Shown: in pieces, positions 12,001 through 21,500 of the stretch
How positions within the stretch are numbered: position 1 is the first letter of the stretch
Layout: each line of letters starts with the position of its first letter
From: Diplosphaera chodatii
Taxonomy: Eukaryota; Chlorophyta; Trebouxiophyceae; Prasiolales; Stichococcaceae
DNA: 64,000 nucleotides
NCBI GenBank assembly: GCA_032358165.1
Contig: JAALGY010000038.1
Span: 124,001-188,000, forward strand
Direction: 5' to 3'
Notes under the pieces: generated by a model
The model's input: the letters and a program-made list of their open reading frames with translations, nothing else
Database searches by the model: none
Told to the model about the DNA's origin: nothing
Program-made: the position numbers and the translations under genes

Positions 12001-14921
12001 ATACGCCTTCCAGTGGGTCAACGACAACTGGCTGGGTGAGCACGAGTCGAACACTGCGTGTGTCACCAACTGGCACTGCCCAGCCTGTGTGCCGCAATGA
12101 CAGCGCCACGATTGCTGGCATAACCATTCAGAGGCGGAGGACCCCTTCCAGACCGTCATGCGCAAGATCACCATGCGCATAGCGAATGCTGAGTGACCCA
12201 TGGCAATTTTTGACATTGGCAGGGGAGCGGCAGGCTTTGGCAACAGCTGCCAAGAAGCCGCTCCTGCTGGAGGTGCTACTGTGTCAAACTTCGTCAAACT
12301 GCTAGCGATGCCGTGTTCGACCACCCCCTCCACGCACGGTCCGCTTGCCGGCTGCATGTTGACCGTCACTGATGCTGTGTGCAGGAGGTCGGGTGCTCAA
12401 ACTCGTACAATGCGTCCCGGGATGCTGTCCTGGGGAGGTGGGGCCACTCTGCATCAACAACAGCCTGGACGCCACCAGTTGCATTGAAGGGTTTTTGAGA
12501 AGCTTCGTCATCAGCTCACTCCAGAGCCACAGTTTAGGCGTGTGCCAGGCCAGTGCTTCGCAGTTGAGCTGCAAACTCCCAGTGAAACGCTCTTGGGCCT
12601 GGTGTTGCTGCAGCGTGCTTGGCGCTGCACACCACTACGGGGTGGCCGGCACGCTCGTGTGGTCCCTGTACACGCACGCGTGAGTGCTTTCAGCTGCGGG
12701 GGGGCCCGCCTGCGGCTGCCACACCACCTGCAACGCCCGACAGCCTTGCACATTGTGGGCCTGGTGGGGCACGCTGGCCTGGGAATGCCAACAACGTGTC
12801 TCATTGCAGGCCGCCACAGATCCTGCCAGCTGGCGCGGACCCCCGTGAACCGTTCCAGGACCCGACCTACTACTTCTTCAAGTGCGTGCCGGTTAGCTGG
12901 CATCCTGGCGCAGGCAACTGCTTTCAGTCTTGCGTCAGCATGCTGCTGACCACATCAGCTGCTCTATCTGAAGCTTGTCGCGGCAACATGTGGGCTACTG
13001 ATGTGCTGATCATAGTGCTGTTCTGCCTGCAGCTACTCTCAGCCAGGCAGCGCCATGGCGCATCAGGAGTTTGCGTACCAGCTGTCCAGGGTGCGTCAAC
13101 CTACTTCACCATCCCTCTGTTGCTACTCTGGAATTGCTTGAAGCTCTGTAGGTTGACCATGTCTAAGCTCTTGCTTGTCCAAGCATGGCTGTGGCTTGCC
13201 ACAGACTGCGCGCTTCCTGCTTTCCGCCCAGTACTCGGCAGCAGACTTGTGTGCGTCTGGTCTGCGCCGTGCAAGAGTTTGTGAGACATGCTTATGTACC
13301 GCCTGCTGTGCTGCAGCCGTTGGCAGCCGGAAACAGCTCCGAAGCACCGCCGCCCTTTGCATACGCGCCCTTCAGGTTTGGCGTCTGCACAGGCCGCTGC
13401 AGCGACGTGCCGCCAACCAAGCAGCTCAACTGCGCACAAGAGGCAGGCGCATCGCCTGGGAGTGGCCCGGCATGTGCTCATGCTGGAACCCACACTATGC
13501 TCCTCAGATGCGCAGACATCGGTGGACTGCGCAGCGCTCTCACCACAAGCAGCTGCCTTCGTTGTGGTGAAGCGACAAACTGTACGGGGTGAACCAGCTG
13601 CATCTGGTTGCTGCAGGCGCAGCGGGGCAGCTGCAGCACAGACGCCCTCATCCGCGGCGACGCCGCACGCCCGGAGGGCTTCTGCCAGATCAGCTGCGGG
13701 CGCTGCAGGTGCCTCATGGTGGTGCCGTCCTGTGCAGTGCAATGATCAGCGCGCAGCTCACGGCCCGTGCATGGCCTTCACAATGTTGCGTCGACAATCA
13801 GGATGTATAGGTTTAGCAGGGCGAGTTATCAGCCAAATGTTGTCACCCCAACAGCCGTGTCCTGCCTGCCGCAGTTGCCTGATCCTGGACACGCCGATCC
13901 CGGGGTGCGACTGCACCGACGGCGCCCCTGACGAGCGGTACACCTGCGCACAGCAGGTGCGGTGCCTGCTTGACACGCTCACGGTGATCTTGGCTTCCTG
14001 GTCCCGTCAACGGCATGCAAACTCACCTGACCTTCGGTCGCCACCAAAGCCGATGCCGTGTCTGAGGTTGTGCCCTTGGCAAGTCATGGCTGCGCTTTGT
14101 GAAGGATGGTGAGGTGCCCAGAGTTTGCACCTGACAGCCATTAAGACTGTCTGCAACCCAGCTCGTTGACAAGCCCTGAATGAAAGTTGAATGCCTTGGC
14201 TACCTGCAGCTGAGCTTCGAGCGGGACGCTGGCGGCCCTGGGTCGAAATGCTGCGCAGGTGCATGCTGCACCTGCTGACTGCCGCACCGCCGCGGCCCTC
14301 AACATCCTGCATGGGCTCTTCGTGACGCAGCAAGCATCGTGCATGGTGCATCTTGTGAGCAACCGGCGCATGTTCTTCCAAAAAAGTATGCGCCGGCATG
14401 CAGACTTCATGCTGGAGGGCGCCCGAATGCACCCCGGCGGGTACTGCGAGATCACATGCGGCCGCTGCAGGTGTCGCACACTAGGGGTAGTCAAAGAAGT
14501 TTCTTTCTTTTCGTTCTTAAGTACCCCTAGCCGCGCCCCGACAGTATGCGCCCTGCCTGCTGCACATCGCTGCTGCTGCCTTCTGTCCAGCGTGCTGCCA
14601 CATTGTCCCTTTGATAACGGGTGTACAACTTCAGCTGCAGTGAGCACGCAGACGATGCTGGCGTATCTGGGTTGTGGCATCTGTACAATTCTACTGCCCA
14701 AACACCTGACAGTCACACAACGAAGCTGCGTAGGTCATTTCCGATAGGTGCCTGTGCTCCTGACGTGCAGCTGCGCACCCGGCGGCGCCGCCATGCAGTG
14801 CGTGAACGGCACGCAGTTGCAGCTGCGGCCCAGCGGGAGCTGCGGCGGCGCCCTGCAGCCGCGGGCAGCGGCGGTTGTGCTCGGTGGCCTCTGCGCCGCC
14901 GCTGCTGCTGCTCTGCTGTAG
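9040..14921 (+). CDS. Membrane-anchored GH5 (mannanase-like) glycosidase with two ShKT modules
   Basis: 24 exons can be joined in phase to about 725 aa: 9040-9244, 9437-9593, 9767-9848, 9960-10100, 10231-10292, 10438-10645, 10805-10878, 11141-11225, 11357-11470, 11596-11629, 11744-11805, 11978-12035, 12132-12161, 12223-12272, 12385-12437, 12614-12679, 12810-12881, 13033-13090, 13317-13442, 13617-13708, 13875-13956, 14210-14258, 14404-14470, 14771-14921. An N-terminal RRLLRR plus hydrophobic segment is a signal anchor. The catalytic (beta/alpha)8 domain shows GRPFHPSGTNWYDLL, VLRVFGHINGFG, WELCNEC (acid/base Glu about 315), FVTTHIYPDH, LLLEEVG (nucleophile about Glu455) and GTLVWSL, as in GH5_7 endo-mannanases. 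Two six-Cys ShKT modules follow (about 558-608 and 620-675, each ending C-x3-CGRC), then a Cys-containing stretch and a hydrophobic Ala/Leu C-terminus that could be a GPI-anchor signal. Expected outside the cell, acting on a mannan-type or related beta-glycan; substrate unproven. Exon 13's end and some GC donors are tentative. Confidence 0.82.
14481..14530. repeat. 50-base element with 9-bp inverted ends in a GH5 intron
   Basis: Arms CTAGGGGTA (14481-14489) and TACCCCTAG (14522-14530) enclose a T-rich core unlike the surrounding GC-rich sequence. It sits about 10 bases inside the donor side of the last GH5 intron. No clear target-site duplication is visible, so it may be a foldback/MITE fragment or simply a hairpin. 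Confidence 0.45.
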
Positions 14922-15431
14922 TCTCTGCTGAGCAGCTCTGGGGCAGATGGAGTCCCCAGCATGTCGCCATATTGCTCGTGGCTGCCTGCACCTGACGTAA
15001 GTCCATGCATGCTGCCGTCGCTTCGCATAATGTGCAGCCAGCTGGCTGCAGCTGTAGATGGACAGCAGCCGGAAAGAGAGCTTCAGTAGTTTCGGACAAC
15101 AGGTGCTGATGATGTGCCGTGTATGCTTGAGCTCTAGCACAGCCACATAGGGGCTCGCCAGACATGCTCGTGGTTCGTGTAGATTCGCAAAGCACTGTTG
15201 TGTACCATAAAGCATTGCTGCCGGCTGGCTTCTGGGGCACGAGTGGTGCCTTGCATTGCGGGTTTAGTTGACACGAGGTCAGGTTGTGTGTCCAGACCCT
15301 CACCTGAAAAGCACTGTTCCAGCAGCAGAATTTGTGTTGTAAGCTGCTATGAAGCAGTCTGGAGATCTGGCGCTCTGCCATCTACAACCGTAGCCGAAAA
15401 GCCAGGCTCAGCCTCAGTCATGGGCTATATG
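14922..15431. other. Convergent intergenic region (3' UTRs)
   Basis: Between the stop codons of the GH5-ShKT gene (+) and the THUMP gene (-). No exon or RNA gene seen. A + strand TGTAA at 15338-15342 is a candidate poly(A) signal for the GH5 gene. Confidence 0.45.
15338..15342 (+). terminator. Putative TGTAA poly(A) signal of the GH5-ShKT gene
   Basis: TGTAA on the plus strand about 417 bases past the stop codon, in the convergent spacer. Short motif, so low certainty. Confidence 0.3.
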
Positions 15432-17733
15432 CTACGTCCCTGTGGCTGACGTGGCGGTGACCTGCAGCCTGGGCTTGAGCGTCAGCATCGCCGCGGGCAC
15501 CGCCGCCAGCCCGATCAGGCCTCTGCTGCTTCCCGCCACCGGCAGCGTCTCTGCCACCACCGCCCAGTCGGGCCGCTGCAGGTTCACCTTGGCTTCCAGT
15601 CCCGCTGCTTCCGCAGCCGCCGCCGCCGCCGCCGCCATGACGCGGATCGCATCCTGCCGCCCCAGCTCCTCTCCTCCATCGGCCGCGGGCTGCGAGTCTG
15701 CTGCAGGGTCGGTTTTGCAGGCGCTGCCGCCGACCCCGCCCCTGGCTCCCGCCGCCTCGGCAGGCTGCTGGTGCAGCGCCCCTGGTTGCATCGCACCCGG
15801 CTGCACCGGCGGAGCCGCTGCCGCTGCCGAGGCCGCTGCGCCGGCCGCAACGGCCCCCTGGGCGGCACCGGCGTCGGTGCCGGCTGCTGCAGGGCAGGCG
15901 TCTCCCGTGCCGTGCCGGTGCTTGTACGCCACTGGAGGAGACGGCAGGCCACCAGTCAGCCAGCGGGTCGCATCTGACGCAGCAGACGGGTCCAGGTGAT
16001 GCTCTGGTGCGCCACAGGGTGGGCGGGCATGCTGCCGGGCCCATACTCACCAGCGTAGCTGCAGGGGCGCGGCAGCTGTGCCGCGGCCGCGCCGCGCAGG
16101 AAGGCCGCCGCGGCGGACTGCGCTGCGGTCGCCAGCGCAGCTCCCTCCAGCGGCGCGATGACTTCCACCGGCACGACGCGCCTGCAGTGCCTGTATGTGA
16201 TGAACAGGCGTCAAGCATGTGTCCCTCTACGGCAGCAGGCACATCGCACCTTCACCTGGGTTGCGGGGCAGATTCAGCGGGACAGAAAGCCAGCAGGAAA
16301 CAAAGCGCAGAGGCAGCTCACTCCAGGGGGTCCCGCCTGCCGCCTGCGATGTCGGCCAGCAGCGCGCCGACCGCTGCCGTCGCCGCGCCTGCCGCCAGAT
16401 CTGCAGGAGCAGCTGGCTCATTGTGCGCCGCCAAGCATTCGGCATCGGCCCCAACTTGCGACGCACTTCACGTGTGTGGCGGGCATGGCCCTGTGCAGCA
16501 GCTGATTGGGATGCCACAGGCAGCAGGAGAGCCGCCGCAAACCGCTGCGCGGCAAGGCTGGGGCCCCGACGGCAGCCGCACCCGGCGCCTGCAGCAGCAT
16601 CAGGCCGCTCACGCCCAGCTTCACGACCGCGAGCGCCGCGCCGCCTCCGCCGCCGCCGCCGCCGGCCTCCCGGCCTGCAGCCGCCGGCCGCGCTTCCCCG
16701 GCGTCGCGGCCAGCAGGCCCCGCCGCCGGGGCCCCGCGGCTGCTGCTGGCGGCAAACCCCGCCGCTTCCTGCTGCTCGCCGGCGGCGCTGCTCGCCGCAC
16801 CGCAGCCAGCCCCGACGTCCGCAGCAGCCCCGCCTGTGCCCAGCGCCGGCGCCCCAGAGACCCCGCCGCCAGAACGCAGACCGCCCTGCGGCGGCCGCAG
16901 GGCTGCCTGCGGCGCAGTCCTGCGGGCGCTGCCGGCTGGCGCGTCCGCAGCGCCCTGCTGGCTGCTGGGCTCCGGGTGCAGGTTCTGGGCCCGGCCGCTG
17001 CCGCGGTCGGGCCCCAGGTAGTGCCGCAGCACTGCCGCCGCCTCCTGCGCGGCGCTCTTCTCCCTGCAGGCGGCCAGGGACAGCCGTCCCACACATGCAA
17101 GCCCTGTCCCCCAGAGGCCAAGCCCACAAGGCCTGAAAGCTGCTCCCTGAACTCCACCTGTACAGGGGCAACGCAGCCGCATCCTGCGTGAGCCTCTCTC
17201 AGCCCTCACGCCCGGGCGGCGGCAAGCTCAGCGGGCGTCGCTGACCTGCGGAAGGCGCAGGAGACGAGGAAGGCGGGCCCACGCACGTCGCGGGCCGCGG
17301 CGTAGTCGTAGCGCCCGACGCCGCGGCTGCCGACCTCGGCGCCACCTGCTGTCAGGGACCGGCAGCGTGTCAGTCACGCGGCAGCCCAGGCGGAAGGGCA
17401 GCCCAGCTGATGTCACAACACAGTCTGCCTTTTGAAAGTCGTCGACAACTTCAAATGCGCCATCAGGCTCTTCTGAAAGTGTCGTGCATCTGCAGGCGGA
17501 AGCCGCACAGTGCACCGGAGTCCGCAGGCCATGGATCTGGCCCCGTGTCCGAGGGGCAGCGGCAGCGGCAGGTGCCGCCCAGGTCCCCGCCACGATGCCG
17601 TGACCAGTCACCAGGCTGGCTCGTGCGCCTGAGCATCACCTGCATGCCGGCGCCGCTTGGCGGGCGGATCCGCCGGCCGGTCTGGCGCCGGGCGCGCCAT
17701 CTCCGCCTCCGCCGCCCGGCGCAGCGCGTCCAT
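15432..17733 (-). CDS. THUMP-domain tRNA acetylation adaptor (THUMPD1/Tan1-like)
   Basis: Six exons join in phase to 461 aa: 17733-17640, 17345-17246, 17063-16582, 16400-16322, 16181-16051, 15931-15432. The start has the usual basic N-terminus (PPAKRRRH). AFLVSCAFRREKSAAQEA matches the FLxTC..GxExxxxxE motif of the THUMPD1 family. VKLGVSGLMLLQ, RVVPVEVIAPLEG and the THUMP core (VAYKHRHGTGD, then QDAIRVMAAAAA and LEAKVNLQRPDWAVVAETLP) follow in family order. Tan1/THUMPD1 binds tRNA and partners the Kre33/NAT10 acetyltransferase to make N4-acetylcytidine at position 12 of tRNA-Ser and tRNA-Leu. Two long low-complexity inserts (about residues 90-215 and after the KHRHGTGD motif) are rich in Ala, Gly and Pro, so the protein is longer than the yeast or human forms; such insertions are common in algal proteins. 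Confidence 0.87.
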
Positions 17734-18556
17734 GACGGGCGTGGCTCCTTGTCGAACAGTTAAGCAGCCTGGTGGTCAGCAGCTGCACGGCTGACGTCTC
17801 GGGCCGTGACGCCGCAGCGGCAAAGCGGCCGCGAATGCAGGGAGCCTGCGGCCGTGCTGCCCTCCTGATGAACGACGTTGCAGCAGCCAGCAGCTTGTGG
17901 GAAAGGCTGTGGCTGTTGCGCGGGATGTTGCTTTCCGCGGTAACAGGGGTCAGCACGACGCTGTGAGGCGCGGTTGCTGCTGCCACTGCGCGGCCGCCTT
18001 CTGGACTGGAGTCGTCCTGCTTGAGCAATGGCTGCGTCACCTGTCCAGCGCACGCTGTACTACTCAGCTCGCTGGCACTCGTGTTATCAGTCGTGAATGT
18101 CCACCAGCATCACCTCAGCTTGTGGCATGCAGCGCACGCTCCCTTCGCCCGGGTGATGCAGGGTGGGCTGCCATGTTTTCGGATCTACAGCCCCATTGCA
18201 ATGTCGTCGTCTATCCGCGATGGGCCCTGTCAGTCTCAACCGGTATCATTAACATGAAGTCGACTGCAACGTGGCTCCTCAGCTTGTACACGAGGCGACC
18301 AGATACACCACTGCAGTCAACTATATGCCAATTTGCGATGGTGCAAGTTTGCAACACACAAAGGCAACGTTCATGATGCACAGCAACTCAAAGGCCATGT
18401 ATTGCTGCGGCCTGCTGCCGCCAGTCTTCAAAACTTGGTGACACTGCTGAGGTTGCTTTCACAGTAGTTGCAGCCTGTCTCACGCACAATATCCTCAAAG
18501 TTGCAGTCTCCAAAGCGTGCTCTTCCTGTACATCTGCTGACATGCCGCCGGCCGCC
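17734..18556. other. Tandem intergenic spacer upstream of the THUMP gene
   Basis: About 820 bases with the 5' side of the THUMP gene and the 3' UTR of the next minus-strand gene. I see no further coding exon, RNA gene or repeat. No clear minus-strand TGTAA was found close to the upstream gene's stop. Confidence 0.4.
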
Positions 18557-21500
18557 TCACGCATACACCTCCGCGACGCAGTTCCTGCAGCCAGGGTGTG
18601 GACGTTGTTCTGTCACCGCCGCACTGCAAGTCCAGCGTCGCACGGCACGTGGCCAACAAGCACTCCTCCAGCGTTGCATGCTGGTCTGGGTGATGGATGC
18701 TGGCGCGCGCACCAGAGGGCGGTGATGTCGGTGTGCTCTGGCATCGCCTTCAGGATGGCCCAGGCCCCCTGCACCGGGTTGAACACCTGCGTGCAGGGGC
18801 TGTGCCTGAAACGCATCACAATGTGGCCATCGGCTGCGCATGCACCAGCTGCGCATGCATGTAAGCATCCCTCAAATGTGCAGCTTGGGCTCTGCAGCGT
18901 TGCCGGCAGCGCCCTCCTGCACGCTGCCAGTGGCCCCATGGTCGCTGTGCCACGATGCAGGCCGGTAAAAATTCAATATTACTATTTTATAAAAGGGATA
19001 TTTATGGCAACAGCAACTACTTCCAAAATCCCCACCTGCTTGAAGCAGATGAACTGCTCCTCGCTGCACAGCCGCTGCTCCTCTGCCAGGTTCTCCCGCA
19101 GCTCTTCCAACGTCTGCAGATGCAACCCAAGTGTTCCTGCCATACCCGCTTATCGACACACTGTGCCATCTTGACAACGATGCAGTTGCAGTGTCGACTG
19201 TGAACGAGGCTGCTGCCGGCCTGTGCCTGACTCTCTGGTGCTTCCCACCACGCAATGCAGTGTGCAGACAAGAAGACAGGGTGCACAAGCAGCATGATCT
19301 ACAAACGAGTGTGCAGAGCTCACATCAGCCAGCATGAAGCCAGGCCTAAGCTAGAGTGCTGCCAGCAGCGGGGGTTTCGCACCTCCCGCAGCACGTCGGC
19401 GTACTCTGGCTGCTCGGGTGGCGGCGGCTGCAGCAGGCTGAACAGCCGCTCGTTGAGCTGCTGCCGCTCCGCGTACACCCTGCACTAGATGGCTGCAGCT
19501 GATCCAAGCACAGGGTTCTGTTTGATATTGCAATTCTGACCCTGCTACCACAGCTCAGACACAAGCTGCATGACGCTGCCCCAGCACACCGCTTGCCGCT
19601 GAGGTGGCATGGCTGGCAGGTGCCAAAGCAGCAGGATGGCACCCCATGAGCCAGGAGGGATTTTCCAGGTGGCTCACTTGTCGAACTTCTGGTGCAGGTA
19701 GGTGCGCGCCGACAGCAGCGTCGCGCGCTGCTCCTTCGTCAAGTTCAGCGTCCGGGCGATCTGCACAAACACCTCCGTCTCGTTCCACCGGCTGCAGTTG
19801 CGCTGCGTCCTGCAGCCGGCAGCGCCACTGCCCTCAACACTGACGCCAACGAAAGCCGTGATGTCACGCACACGCCGTGCTGCTGCCGGCGGCACACAAC
19901 GCTGCTGCTCTGATGCTCCAACGCCACAGGCGGTGCCCATGCGTGCTACGTTGTGACAAAGGGAGACGGCGAATGCTGCCTGGAACGCAGATGGCACAGG
20001 GTGGGACCAACCGCAAATCCCTCACCACTCGGGGGTGCGCCCTATCAGGTCGCGCGGGTCCAGGCCCCACCGCCGCGCGAACACCTGCGCCCCCCACACC
20101 ACCTCCTCCACGCACTCCTCCAGCTCCGCCATCACCCGCTGCACGCCACCACATTTCGATATTGGAATACATACGCTGCAGATATCAACGCCTCCTCCAT
20201 GCACTCCTGCAGCTCCGCCATCGCCCGCTGCAGCGATACGGGCAGCGGCTCACCCAGCTGCCAGCAGGCAACAACGACACAGCACGCTGCACCAGGCTGA
20301 CTGCCAGCCACTGCAGCATTCTGGGTGCCGCTAATTTTCACGTTCTGCAGCATGGTACAAGCTGGCATGGTGCTTGGCACCGCCTCAGCCAGCTGCAGGG
20401 GGCTTTTATTGGTCACTCTGCTGCATCCGAGATGTAACCGGAAGAAAGCTGTGTCGTGCTGAACGGAGTCAGCTGCCTCACGTTGAAGACGGCGGCGAAG
20501 GAGAGCGGCAGCGCGTGCGCCATGCCGCACGCCGACAGCACCTCGAAGATGCGCTCGGCTGTGAGGTCTACCGTCTCCTGCGGGGGCAACACCATGACAT
20601 ATGCTCACTCCGTTGGCTCGATTGCGGGGTATTTCGACAACAGGAGTAGCTGAGAGGGCACTCGGGTCATGGCATGGCCCTTGCCAGCTTGCACAGAAGC
20701 GTCGGAGGCAAGTGCAGCAGGACCAGGGACATGGAAAAGACCATCAAGGACCCCTCACCTCCTTGAAGTCGCAGGCGTCCTCGAAGCCGGCGGGCTCGAT
20801 GCGCATGTTGTCGGCCGCCGCGCCGTTGGCGTCGGCGCGCAGCCGCCGCCGCAGCTCGTCGTCCGCCGCCCGGCCCCGGTCCTTCAGGTCCTGCAGGTGA
20901 GAGCTTAGGGTTTAGGCTCTGAGGCCCCAAGCTGTGCGTGGCCGCCCGCCCCAAGCGTCATCAGCCTGAGACACACATCTTGGCTTTGTGAAACGAGGTT
21001 GAAAATAAGTCGGCAAGCCGGTCACATGGTAGTGACCATGCATCCTGCCAGACCCAGCTCAGCTCCTGACGCCTGTGCAACATCCTGAGGACCTGCCACG
21101 TCACAGGGTACGATTGCTGGCACCTAGACCCAGGGCGTCCACCTCCATTGATGTTCTTGAAGCCGGTATCACCAAACCCTCGAGGCTGCTCCATACACCC
21201 TTGATGCGTCCATGTTGCTCCTCCATGATGTCCGTGAAGGCGGTGCTGCCGACACTCCAGACCCTGACCCCCCAGACCCTAAACCTGAATGCGCCCACCT
21301 CCATGATGTCCTTGAAGGCGGTGTTGACGGGGGTGGGCCCCTCGTCCACGGGCGCGTGCCGGGCGGACGTGGGGATGCGGGGCGTCTCGCCGCCGTGCGC
21401 CGCCGCCTCCATCTGCTCCTGCGCCGCCCGCTTGCGGCTCCTGGGAAGGCATTGTAGCGTGTAAGCTTTACTGTCCAGTAGTTTCCCGGCGACCGCTAAG

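Noticed and set aside
16007..17191. 394-aa open frame on the plus strand
   Set aside because: It is antisense to the THUMP gene exons and has a shadow-type composition (Arg/Pro/Ser from GC-rich DNA); the minus-strand exons carry the real motifs and consistent intron phases.
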